This document shows, piece after piece, positions 54,786-64,000 of a stretch of DNA of 64,000 nt. The notes below the pieces were generated by a model. The model saw only the letters and a list, made by a program, of their open reading frames with translations, had not been told where the DNA came from and did not search any database. The DNA is from Neurospora crassa OR74A. Lineage: Eukaryota > Ascomycota > Sordariomycetes > Sordariales > Sordariaceae. Every line of letters begins with the position of its first letter. Position 1 is the stretch's first letter. The DNA lies in the NCBI RefSeq assembly GCF_000182925.2, contig NC_026506.1, forward strand, positions 3,720,001 to 3,784,000, given 5' to 3'. The translations under genes were made by a program, and so were the position numbers.

Positions 54786-55004
54786 TCACTTCCTCTTGGC
54801 CCCCGAACTTGTCGAGCTCGGAACAACCACCGTTTCCACGGTTGTGTACGACGTGCTTGAGCTGCTAGACGTGCTCGCTGACGGATCGCTGCTGGTAGTG
54901 CTGGTAGTGCTAGTGGACGATGGCGTCTTCTTATACGAAGTTGTCGTGGAGGTGCTACTGGGCGGGGAGAGGTAGCTGCTTGTGTTTGAGTTGGAGGACG
55001 ACAT
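54786..55004 (-). CDS. Small Ser/Thr-rich protein, member 1
   Basis: 72 residues, starting MSSSNSNTSSYLSPPSSTST and ending PSSTSSGAKRK. No signal peptide or membrane helix. A TATAAC lies about 130 nt upstream on this strand. Like the frames at 56188 and 56891 it opens with MSSS and is mostly Ser and Thr. Function unknown. Confidence 0.5.
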   Translation of the reverse strand: MSSSNSNTSSYLSPPSSTSTTTSYKKTPSSTSTTSTTSSDPSASTSSSSSTSYTTVETVVVPSSTSSGAKRK

Positions 55005-55414
55005 GATGCTGGAGAGTCCGAGTGAGCTGTTGTTCTTTCAGAAAGCTCTGGCTATCGATGGTGTTGGGTTTTCGGGGCCTTGGAGTGCTAGAGTGCTGTG
55101 TGAAGCTATCAGGCATGATAGTTGGTAGTTATACCAATCCACAACACACGGGGAATCGAGTGATTGCCCAACGTCAAAAGATATGGAGTGATGCGTCAAG
55201 GTCATCTCATTTCTTGATATGCATTCGCATGGTATTCGAGAGCCGTGAAGCATGGAACATGAAGTATCAAGTGTTGATGGCATCGCCTTTGGGACTTCTT
55301 GTTCACCTTGTAACTTCCTCTTGCTACATGTGCCCCATCACTACTCACTCATATCTCAATCACTCAGGTAAATTGTTATCTTTTCTGTTCCACATGATAC
55401 ATCAAACGGGACAT

Positions 55415-55645
55415 CTACACAATATCACATATCTTCCCCGAGCTTGACCCAAATCCCAATGCAGACCCGGACCCGGAGCCCGAACTCCAAATATTGCCCT
55501 TAGAAATGTACAAATGGTTGTTTCCGCTGCTGTTCTCAGAAGTTGAGGTAGAAGAAGAAGCGGACTGGTTAACTTGCGTTCAGCCGGTGGTGGAGGTGGA
55601 AGTGCCGGTCTCGGTGGTCTTGGTGAAGGTAAAGGGGGCGAACAT
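55415..55645 (-). pseudogene. Small Ser/Thr-rich gene, interrupted
   Basis: Starts MFAPFTFTKTTETGTSTSTTG, then a TGA at 55582-55580; the frame then stays open with TQVNQSASSSTSTSENSSGN and ends GSSSGKICDIV at 55415. A CATAAAA box lies about 130 nt upstream. The whole would be about 76 residues, the size of its neighbours. Decayed member, or two unrelated pieces. Confidence 0.35.
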
Positions 55646-56187
55646 TTTGATTGCGACCTTGGAGGGGATGAAATTGTGACTACTTGTTGGGCCTGTTGGT
55701 TGGTGATTGGAGTTTGTTTCCTCGAGTTCGTTGGGTTCAGGGCGTTGGATGAGACTGGACGTTGAGGTTTTTATGCCTTATTGAATCCTGTAAACACCAG
55801 AGTTGAAGCCTTTACCAAGCTTCTACATGTGAGTGAAGCATGTTTGGTATAACTAGCTAATGTATGCTTAGGTCTAGACTTCCAATTGTACTCGAGAGTA
55901 CCGCCTTGATGGACCGTTGGCTTATGAGGATGAGATGAGCAGATCTAGAGATCATCAAGCATGCCAAGCTATCCTCGGTGTAGAAGGGCTACTCGACTGC
56001 AATGATCCATTAACGGCACAAACAACTCCGTATATCTTCTCTGTAGGGAACTTACCTTTGGCGTTCAAAAGTGTTGCTATAAGTGGCAAAAGAGCCAGCG
56101 ACCTTTTATTCAACGGTCATCAATGACGGCAGACACCTCTAGCTACAATTGCAAGATCACCTCCATTTACACCGCTAAAAGACCAAA

Positions 56188-56415
56188 ATGTCATCATCCA
56201 ACACCGACACCTCTACCACCACCACGAGTGGTGACAATACATCCTCTACCTCCACCACAACCCAAACTAACTCTTCCACCACTTCATCCTCATCCTCATC
56301 CTCCACGTCAACGACTTCAAAGACCACCGGTAGCTCTGGGTACTCCTACATTGAACGGCTCAGAATCGAGGGACAAGCGCAGTACTGGTTGGGGCCGGAG
56401 AAGAAGAGCAGTTAG
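56188..56415 (+). CDS. Small Ser/Thr-rich protein, member 2
   Basis: 75 residues: MSSSNTDTSTTTTSGDNTSS, a Ser/Thr stretch, and a non-repetitive end YSYIERLRIEGQAQYWLGPE. The ending, with Trp and Tyr, would be unlikely if the frame were only a microsatellite by-product. TATAAGT at 56078 is 110 nt upstream. Confidence 0.5.
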   Translation: MSSSNTDTSTTTTSGDNTSSTSTTTQTNSSTTSSSSSSSTSTTSKTTGSSGYSYIERLRIEGQAQYWLGPEKKSS

Positions 56416-56890
56416 AATGGTCGACGCCGGGAGGTTCAGAGCAAGAAGGGTGTAGGAATGGAAGTGAAGCAAGAGTGTTGGCAAACCTAGAGGAAATCAG
56501 GAACAAATGAGGACCAGTAGGATGCGCGTACTGCAATAGAGATAGGATTACACTAGATGGAATGAATTGAGCTTTGCGCAGTCTGGGCTTTATAGTGACC
56601 TTTTGGACTCTCTAACCGTTAAAGATGAAACAAACAGAAGATCTTGTAATATTCCTAAGTGTCTCTAGATGGGCAACAGCTAGTCCGCCAGAGTGATCCA
56701 TTGAACTTCGGAGACACGCTGTTACACATCTCCTCCCTGTATCAGTGTCCGACGTTCCAACTTGATACTATAAGTAGCACAATGGCCAGCCGCTTTCTCA
56801 CCAACCATCGTCCATTTCAAGTTCATAGACACACTCAAATACAACACGCTTCTCAATTTCAAACCCTGGTTCAAACAAGCAAAAATCGAA

Positions 56891-57082
56891 ATGTCCTCCT
56901 CATTCTCCTCCAGCACTTCCATCACCACCACTAGTACCACCACCACTGGCTCTACCACTACTACCACCACTTCCACTGGGTCTACCACTTCCTCCGGGAC
57001 TACCTCTACATCCTCTAGCTCATCTACCTCTACCGCTAGCCCATCCACAGCCACGTCGTCCTCCTCTACTACGACAAGTTGA
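56891..57082 (+). CDS. Small Ser/Thr-rich protein, member 3
   Basis: 63 residues, almost only Ser and Thr with a few Gly, Pro and Ala: MSSSFSSSTSITTTSTTTTG to SSSSTTTS. TATAAGT at 56769 is 122 nt upstream, in the same CTATAAGTRGC context as for member 2. Confidence 0.45.
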   Translation: MSSSFSSSTSITTTSTTTTGSTTTTTTSTGSTTSSGTTSTSSSSSTSTASPSTATSSSSTTTS

Positions 57083-57510
57083 AGGGTACAGGAATGAAAG
57101 AATGGAGGAAAAGGTAAAATAACGGGAAGCACAGGGGAAGTGCAGCCAAGGGATGAAAAATAAAGAATTTTATGCTGGGAGACACGAAGGGAAAGGGAAT
57201 AAAGGATGGTAATGAAGAAAGGGAAAAAGGAAATGGCAGTCAATGGGTGGGGTAAACAACTCTAATAGGGAGCTGGTGAGCTAGGAGAAGAAAGGAAGAT
57301 ACCTCTAGGGTGGCATGACTGTTAGCATAAATAGTTAGGTACATTAGCTATAGGTTCCGTTGGAACAGAGTCATCCTTCCACCCAAGTTGGAACCTTTCC
57401 CGGTTGTAATCAGTCAAGAGATAAGGGAGTATCCGCTGGAGAACATAGGAACCAAGGTCAACCAACCTCTTAAGCTCATCATCAGCAAGAAAAATACAAC
57501 AACAACTGAC

Positions 57511-57583
57511 GCTCGAATAGTGTAGTGGTTATCACGCCAGTCTCACACACTGGAGGTCCCAGGTTCGAAACCTGGTTCGAGCA
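57511..57583 (+). tRNA. tRNA-Val(CAC)
   Basis: 73 nt: acceptor GCTCGAA/TTCGAGC, D arm GTGTAGTGGTTATCAC, anticodon arm CCAGTCTCACACACTGG with CAC, T arm CCAGGTTCGAAACCTGG, discriminator A. No intron. T-run within 10 nt. Confidence 0.95.
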
Positions 57584-58133
57584 TCTCTTTTTGCACTTTT
57601 TGGTTGTAACATGACTTTGTTGTTTATGGTTGGGTGCCCTGACCGCGTCTCTTTTGTCCGTGGCTTCCTTTCGTAGCCTCCTTTTTGTTGCTTGAGAAGA
57701 GATACTAATGAAGCCTTTGATAGATCACTGAGCTCTCTACGTGAATACAGACATGTCTTTGACGGTTTGTAGCAGAGTCTAGATTTTTCGAGGAAACGCA
57801 AGACAGCCCGCGAAGACATGGTGACCAGCAGCGCCCTGACCATTCTCTCAACTTCTCCCCGCTTGCCCGACCACCACTCCGGCGGCCGGCAACGCGTCCG
57901 TGTCCTAAGACGTGACAGGCAGTATACTCTTTTTGACTTTGCAGCCCTTCCTTTGTCGTGTCAGACTTTCTCTTCCCTTCACCCATACCACAGTCAACGA
58001 AGTCACCTCTTCATCTCTGACTGAGCACCTCAACAACATCTCAACGCAGACCGACGACCACATTCTATCAACCAGCAACATTGCAATCTCTCTAGTGTAT
58101 AGTCCTCAGCAGGGATTCAAGTCTTTGCTCACC
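57584..58133. other. Leader/promoter region of the 58.1 kb gene
   Basis: The frame of the large gene is open upstream of 58134 but has no ATG there. No other feature. Confidence 0.5.
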
Positions 58134-61100
58134 ATGTATCCTCATCGTCGCGCGCCAGGGGACCAAGGCGAACATGTCATCTGGCGCTCCAATACAGCTG
58201 ACATCCCCGACGACGTGATCGATCCCCAACTGCTTGCAGTAAGCAACCAGAGCGATGCCGCTCATCAACCAAGTCTCCCTCAACAGCCATCTCAGCTGCT
58301 TGCAGAAACCAGCCAGAGCAATACCGTTGAACAGACTAGTGTCTATCTACACCCGCCTCTGGACCCAGTCCATCAGTACAACCCTCAGGTCGAGCTTCAA
58401 CCCAACCGCCACGTTTCCCTTCCCCCTAGGGATGGAAGTATCTATCAACAGCAGCAGTTGGATTTCCATCATCCCAACGCTTTCTCCAACCCTCACGTCA
58501 ACCCTCAAGTGATCTCTCCGTCCAACTCTCAACCAAACCCTCAATACTCATTCAGCCCTCAGAGCCACTCTCCTTTTCGTGATGGAAGTATCCATCACCA
58601 CCAACCCTTCAACCCTTCTTCTCTTGCTTACTCTCCTCCTCAAGATGGTCGCGCCTTTTTCCAGCAAGCGGCATCGAGCCCATCACTCCCACGTCACTCC
58701 AGAACTAACCGCATGTCGCAAGGCGACGTCCGAGCCTCCCCGTTAATCAGAACACCTCATCGCAACCAAGACAGAAGTGTCAGAGCCAACGTCCCGTCAC
58801 CCGCTAAAAGCAAGTCGAGAGCCTTTAGTCGCGGATTCGGTCAAGGACCAATGTCGGAGGCGGATGAGGGTCCGTTCCGGTTTCAAGATGAACCTGACAG
58901 CAGCCCGTTGACTTCTCTGACCGCAACCCCGGCAAGATCTTCAAGCCCAGACGACGGCGAGATGGAAATGGACTTGGACGATTGGGAGTCCGGTCGAGAG
59001 GCTGAGGTTGGGATTCCCAGCTCAAGCCCTCCGCAAAACAACGTGACACCAACGCGGCCTCGCCAAAGACAAGAAGAAGACTTACAAGGACGAGAGGGAC
59101 AGTATCAGCGACCGCGGAGGTACAACATAGACTTGCTATTGGAAAGCGTGGCTATAACCCCAGTGGCAGACATGGAGATCGAGGAGGGTGTAGACGAAGC
59201 GGCAAGCCATGCGGATGTGGAGTCCGCTTCTCACGATCCCAGCCTCCAGAGACCGGAGTCTCAAGAGAATGCCAGACCTAGAGCTGCCAGTCTGGAGATC
59301 GTTACTCCCCCACGGGGCAGCATTTTGCGGCGCTTTGGTCCTGGAACTGGACTATCTTTCCCATCTGGAGTACCTTATTCGACTCGTTATTCCGATTATA
59401 CTCCACCTCCTGAAGACTTTTGGCGGCCCCTCTTTGCAGCACGACCTGTGCCTCCGGGCGGATACTTAGCTGTTGAGCGTGCAGCAGATGAGAGGACTCA
59501 AACTGACAACGTCTCCGGACCGCAAGACGGTGAATCTTTTCGGCACAACCAGCACCTGAACTCTCAAACCGGAGGAGTGCGACACCACATGAGAACAGCT
59601 ATCCCTGGCCCCTCACCAACTGCGAGTACTGCGCCCAACAATCCGCAACCAACAACCTCAAGACATGGACCCGCGAGCCTGCCTCAAGGCGCATCACAAG
59701 ATACATCAGTAAACGACGTCGTGGAAGTTACCTCTACAGATACCATACTCACCCACCACCGTGGTCCACAGCGTCATCAGGGGCACCTACGCCCACTCGC
59801 CCCTAAACCCCCCATTGAAGACAAAGACACCTCACCTCAACCCCCTCACCACACTGCTCAACATCCCACCCAGGGCAACGACCAAACCCAAACCCAGCAA
59901 CCTCGCTTCACCAACATGGCCCAATTCCAACCCCTCCTCGCTCTCCCGCCTCCAATCCAACACCCCCTCCTCCTCTCCCCTTTCCCCCCTCGCATCCCTG
60001 GAACCTTGACGCCCGCCCTCCTCTCTCTCGCCATCAACCCCCCTCGTTCCCTACAACTAGGCACCACCGACTCCCTGCAGCCCTACCTCCGCGCATGCGG
60101 CCTGCCCGTCCTCTACAACGATGTGTACCCGCGCGCTCTTCCCATTTCGGTCCGTCGTGAACCCTTCAACCGCACCGTCATTGTCGAAGAACGATACCTT
60201 GCCGTCATCGGACTACTATACCCCAGGGCGGAGTTCATCGTGAGCAGAATCGCGGAGGGGGTCGGAAACCAAAAGGTGGAGCCGAATTCGGGGGTGATGA
60301 TGGATAAGTGGCATGTGTATAAGGCGGTGAGGATGAGTGGGGAGGAGATGCAGAAGTTGGGGGTTTGTGTGTGGAGTGAGAAAGTGTGTGGCGAGTGGCA
60401 GCCTGTTGTGGAGGAACGGGAAGGAAGGGAGGTGAAGAGGGTGAAGATGATGGATGTGGTGGTTGATGAGGAGGAGGAGGATGAGACGGACGAGGAAAGT
60501 GATGATATCGTTGTTGTCAGCGGTAGAGCGAGGGCGAGTGAGAAAGAAGGGAAGGAGAATGTGCGAATGACTGTTGGGGAAGAGCGTGACGAAGATTGCG
60601 AAGACATGGAAATCGTTGATGCCGCGGCTGAAGGGGTTCAGACATCCAAGACGACAAACGGGAAAGAAAAAGCCAAAGAAGTGCAGGTTGCCGACAAGGA
60701 AGACAAGGGCAAGGAAATCCTGCAGGAGATTAACGACGACGATAATACAGCTGCGCCTCCTGAACCCACAAGTTCATCAGCATCTGCACCTCTCCGGCGC
60801 TCCACAAGAGTTCAAAGTCGACAGGCCAGCGTAGAGGAACCCGCAACCGATAAATCCGAAAACACAACAACAGCGCCTTCCAACCCCAGTGGCAAGACCC
60901 TCATCACCCGAAAGTTACGAGCAATCCAACTAGACGAAACCGGCGCCACCATCACCCCCAATCCCAATCCCACCCGACCAACCAAGACCCCCAAACCTCG
61001 ACTTTCCACAGCCATAACCACAACCACAACCACAACCACCAAACCTCCAGCTCCCACCGTCCCCTTTTCCAACCCTTCTACCGTCCCCTCTAGAAGTAGC

Positions 61101-61784
61101 AACCCCACCCCCTCCCACCGCACCTCCCCCACCCATTACACAGTCACCCTCCGCCAACGCGACTACCCCCTAGGCGGCGTCGCCCGCATCCAATGCACTC
61201 CCCGAGCCCGGCAAGTAATCGAATCCATCCAAGCCTCTTTCGGCGTCCAACACCCATACGAAGTCTGGCGCCACAAGGACTACACGGTACATGACCCCGA
61301 CACGGGCGAAGTCACGCAGAGGTACATCAAGGTGTTGCGCGGGTACGCAGGCGACGAGAACACAGACGATGGCTTGATGCGGTTGTTTCTTGATGAGATG
61401 GACCAGAGGATTAAACTCAAAGATACGGAAAACAAGAGGAACGAAAAAGGGAAGAAGAAGAAGGATGGGCAAGAAGAAGAGGAAGGAAAAGATATGGCGG
61501 CTCTGGAAGACAGGGTGGCGTGGAAGGAGAGGTATTTGGCGTTGAAGCGGAGGGGAAAGATGGCTGTCGCGCGCGCCAAGGAGAGGAAGAGGGATGAGGA
61601 GGATATGGATATGGATTATGATGAGTGGTTGGAGGAGCGTCATGAGCAGGAGGAGGAGTTGATCGAGAAGTGGTTTGCGGAACGATCGGGGTTGGTGGAG
61701 GAGGAGGAACTTGCTAGGAAGACGGTGGAGTTTGCATTGTTTGAGTATGGAGGAGGGGACGGACTTGCGCTGGGTAAACCTTGA
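58134..61784 (+). CDS. Large, mostly disordered protein of unknown function
   Basis: Single exon, 1216 residues from the ATG at 58134 (context CACCATG, MYPHRRAPGDQGEHVIWRSN). Residues 1-590 are Gln/Pro/Ser/His-rich and look disordered. A first compact region lies at about 595-790 (PLLALPPPIQHPLLLSPFPP, YLRACGLPVLYNDVYPRALP, RTVIVEERYLAVIGLLYPRA, MDKWHVYKAVRMSGEEMQKL). An acidic stretch follows (VVVDEEEEDETDEESDD), then more Thr/Pro-rich sequence. A second compact region at about 1000-1100 (HYTVTLRQRDYPLGGVARIQ, YEVWRHKDYTVHDPDTGEV, RYIKVLRGYAGDENTDDGLM) is followed by a charged coiled-coil-like end. Layout suggests a nuclear scaffold or chromatin-linked factor, but I recognise no family. Confidence 0.75.
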   Translation: MYPHRRAPGDQGEHVIWRSNTADIPDDVIDPQLLAVSNQSDAAHQPSLPQQPSQLLAETSQSNTVEQTSVYLHPPLDPVHQYNPQVELQPNRHVSLPPRDGSIYQQQQLDFHHPNAFSNPHVNPQVISPSNSQPNPQYSFSPQSHSPFRDGSIHHHQPFNPSSLAYSPPQDGRAFFQQAASSPSLPRHSRTNRMSQGDVRASPLIRTPHRNQDRSVRANVPSPAKSKSRAFSRGFGQGPMSEADEGPFRFQDEPDSSPLTSLTATPARSSSPDDGEMEMDLDDWESGREAEVGIPSSSPPQNNVTPTRPRQRQEEDLQGREGQYQRPRRYNIDLLLESVAITPVADMEIEEGVDEAASHADVESASHDPSLQRPESQENARPRAASLEIVTPPRGSILRRFGPGTGLSFPSGVPYSTRYSDYTPPPEDFWRPLFAARPVPPGGYLAVERAADERTQTDNVSGPQDGESFRHNQHLNSQTGGVRHHMRTAIPGPSPTASTAPNNPQPTTSRHGPASLPQGASQDTSVNDVVEVTSTDTILTHHRGPQRHQGHLRPLAPKPPIEDKDTSPQPPHHTAQHPTQGNDQTQTQQPRFTNMAQFQPLLALPPPIQHPLLLSPFPPRIPGTLTPALLSLAINPPRSLQLGTTDSLQPYLRACGLPVLYNDVYPRALPISVRREPFNRTVIVEERYLAVIGLLYPRAEFIVSRIAEGVGNQKVEPNSGVMMDKWHVYKAVRMSGEEMQKLGVCVWSEKVCGEWQPVVEEREGREVKRVKMMDVVVDEEEEDETDEESDDIVVVSGRARASEKEGKENVRMTVGEERDEDCEDMEIVDAAAEGVQTSKTTNGKEKAKEVQVADKEDKGKEILQEINDDDNTAAPPEPTSSSASAPLRRSTRVQSRQASVEEPATDKSENTTTAPSNPSGKTLITRKLRAIQLDETGATITPNPNPTRPTKTPKPRLSTAITTTTTTTTKPPAPTVPFSNPSTVPSRSSNPTPSHRTSPTHYTVTLRQRDYPLGGVARIQCTPRARQVIESIQASFGVQHPYEVWRHKDYTVHDPDTGEVTQRYIKVLRGYAGDENTDDGLMRLFLDEMDQRIKLKDTENKRNEKGKKKKDGQEEEEGKDMAALEDRVAWKERYLALKRRGKMAVARAKERKRDEEDMDMDYDEWLEERHEQEEELIEKWFAERSGLVEEEELARKTVEFALFEYGGGDGLALGKP

Positions 61785-61959
61785 GGGTGTAAGGTCTAGA
61801 CGTAGCTGGGATCAAGGCTATCGACGGAGATGTTTCGCTCGTGGACCATTAGCACTTTTTAGGAGTTCTGGTCATGCAAGCGATCAGCGATGAGGATAAC
61901 TCAAGTTCAATCAAATAAGGGTTTGAAGTTGATTGAGTGGGTCAAGTAAGGGGGGCGAG
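61785..61959. other. Transition to AT-rich block
   Basis: Normal composition for about 170 nt after the stop codon, then the sequence becomes TA-dense within a few tens of bases. Confidence 0.5.
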
Positions 61960-64000
61960 TTGATTGATTGCTTAATTAATTAAGTAATTGAAGTCGTAAA
62001 ATTGTGATTTTTAGTGCTTTTGAACTGTAATCCCTTGATTCTTAATATCTACGGTCTCGCCAGACCTCCCTTCCCCCCCCCTCCAAACTCCTTGTACCTC
62101 TATTTATAACTTTACCATCGTTAGTTATTACTTATATCCTCCCTATTAAGCTCAATAGACAGCCAGAACTTTGTAGTCTCGATGATATTAATAGAGTTAG
62201 TTACCAAACGGTGCCTCTAATTTGATAAGGTTAATTTAGTACTATTAAAAGAGCGTTTACAATTATCTGCTATAGAGGGTATAGAGTGGAGGTTAAATGC
62301 TATATATAATAGACGGGGGTAAATACCCTTATTTACCTTCTACTACCCTAATATATTATTAATAGTATAGATTTTATTATTGAGGTAGCGGGATAGCTTA
62401 TCCTCCTTCTTTAATTGTAATAGGAGAGTATTATAGAAATTAGAGTCGATAAGTTAGTTTTCGTTGGCCCGCTTTGTTTGTTGATTGTTAGTATTAGTTG
62501 GCGGGTTTTTAATTAGTTGGTTAGCGTAATTTTTATTATATATAATTTGGAAGTCGGCGATAATTGAGTTATACTTGCGGTTATTGAAATGTTGGGCTAC
62601 TTATTTATTGTAGTAATTAAGGTAGAGGATATAATAGATTTAGTAAATTAGGTACTCCTCTATTAAATCCCTATACTTTATTAGTTTATTAATAATTCTA
62701 TTAAATATTAGACTAATATACTCTATCCCTTTGTTAATTATATTGTTAGTATAATTAATTAGGGAATTATTATATAAGGAGGAGGATTAGGGTTGAGAGG
62801 ATAAATCGGTCTATAAGGTACGTATGCGGCGCCGCTGAGTATTAGCTATTACGATATTAGATTTTAGGATATTTAGACCTTTAAAAGTATTAAATACTAC
62901 CTTCCTATTAAATTGAATATGCTTCTCTTTGAGAATTTTAATAAGGCGGTGAAGATTGGGGATTACTATTGAAAAGAAGGGTCTATACTTTTCGAACTTC
63001 TTAGTAAGGTCTTTAAAGTGCCCTATTACGTTTATAATAGCAGTAAATATAGCCTAATTATTACTATTTAATTGGTCGTTTTTAAGGAGTTGCTTTAAGG
63101 GGTTATAATGAGTAACGGTCTTACTAATATAATAATCGATATATTTGTACAACCGCTAAGTGTATTATATTATACGATAGTTTGAATTTTAGTAAATCGT
63201 ATTATTAAGGACTATATTAAGAGTTAGAGAGAATTTCTTATTATTTATACAGATACTTAGGAGGGGGTCGAGGTTATTATTAAAATTAGAGTAATAATTA
63301 AGTTGTATAATCTTTTAAAACTTTACCCGCCTTTAAAAACTTTAATAGATGAATTGTATAATATTATAAAGCCTCCTAACCAGTCCCTCCTTATACTACT
63401 TCCGGATAATAGTATTTTCTTAAGTAATAGATAGTTATATAAAAGGATAGTCGACCTCGGGGGTAATAGGTCTATTTAATTTAATAGCGGCCTTTATTCC
63501 TAAATTTAAAATGTAACTAAAGTAATAAAAGCGGCAATAGGGTAGTTCGATATTAAGTTCCTTATATACTATAGTAGGATATAGTCCTTTAAGGATATAA
63601 TAAATATAGTAGTTATTTAAATTAATATTATTGCTCTAAAATTAACTAACTTTATCCTTCTTAAATTTATATAATTTAATAATTTAAAGGTGTTAGGAGG
63701 CTAAGAACTCGTATATAGAAGCACCTTAGCGGCTGCTACTCCCCTTCGTTAACTAATGCGTAGAATTACTAACGATAATACCTATATTAGGTCGGGCTCG
63801 TAGGAAGGATAATCCGGTACTATGCCGAGGTGCTAAATTAATATAAGGCTCTATAATACTCGTTAGTAGATAAATAGAGTTTATATAGGTATAAAAGAAG
63901 TTTAACGAAGTGTAGTTTATTATAATCGGTAGCTATTAATATATTTTTAAATTAACCCCTAACTTACCGTCCCCTACGTATAGCCACAACCGTAGTTACC
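61960..64000. repeat. AT-rich, RIP-type block (old repeat, continues past window)
   Basis: About 2 kb with very many TpA steps, few CpA and TpG, and stops in all frames. This is the footprint of repeat-induced point mutation on a former repeat, most likely an old mobile element. It looks thoroughly broken. I cannot assign a family or see its ends. Such blocks are usually heterochromatic in Neurospora-like fungi. Confidence 0.8.

Noticed and set aside
1-64000. CRISPR arrays, operons, bacterial-type signals
   Set aside because: Spliced fungal nuclear DNA; no regularly spaced direct repeats of that type.

Overview
The window comes from a filamentous ascomycete, most likely a Sordariomycete and plausibly Sordariales/Neurospora-like. 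The evidence is short introns with GTRAGT-type donors and GCTAAC branch sites, C-ending codon preference in the housekeeping genes, fungal gene families (GH7, GH55, STR2-type cystathionine gamma-synthase, Pth11-like rhodopsin-fold receptor), an intron-bearing tRNA-Ala, long homopolymer runs, and a right-hand 2 kb block that is TA-saturated and almost free of CpA/TpG, as expected from repeat-induced point mutation (RIP). The species call is inference.

Layout. 1-7 kb: a truncated RNase H-like gene, a degenerate gene with a Tyr-x3 repeat, three tandem copies of a structured RNA, and a second RNase H-like gene. 7.7-14.3 kb: two divergent secreted carbohydrate-active enzymes (GH55 exo-beta-1,3-glucanase and GH7 cellobiohydrolase). 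15-17.8 kb: tRNA-Ala and a third RNase H-like gene with an in-frame stop. 19.6-20.9 kb: seven-helix membrane protein. 22.5-25.6 kb: two tandem paralogues of unknown function. 25.8-27.7 kb: phosphatidylserine-decarboxylase-like enzyme. 28.4-30.2 kb: a fourth RNase H-like gene with a divergent structured-RNA copy. 31.2-32.5 kb: secreted Gly/Ala-repeat protein. 35-42 kb: cytosolic Phe-tRNA synthetase alpha chain, tRNA-Lys, an SDR oxidoreductase and cystathionine gamma-synthase. 43.5-51 kb: four more structured-RNA copies and the fifth RNase H-like gene. 51-52.6 kb: MFS transporter. 54.8-57.1 kb: a cluster of tiny Ser/Thr-rich genes. 57.5 kb: tRNA-Val. 58-61.8 kb: a 1216-residue protein of unknown function. 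62 kb to the end: RIP-type AT-rich block.

The most interesting content is a dispersed family of eight RNA genes (about 235-345 nt). Every copy has a TATA-like box, exactly 23 nt, then CAACA, then an A box 20-23 nt further on, a B box over 150 nt downstream, and a T-run. In seven of the eight, the ends pair in a tRNA-acceptor-like stem whose sequence differs between copies while pairing is kept. This reads as a Pol III-transcribed structured RNA under selection and not as a plain SINE. Three of the five RNase H-like genes have a copy 0.4-0.8 kb from their start codon. The five RNase H-like genes share a phase-1 first intron and a Y/F-rich junction motif; three keep the catalytic acidic residues and two have lost them. 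Whether the RNA and the protein family work together is a hypothesis.
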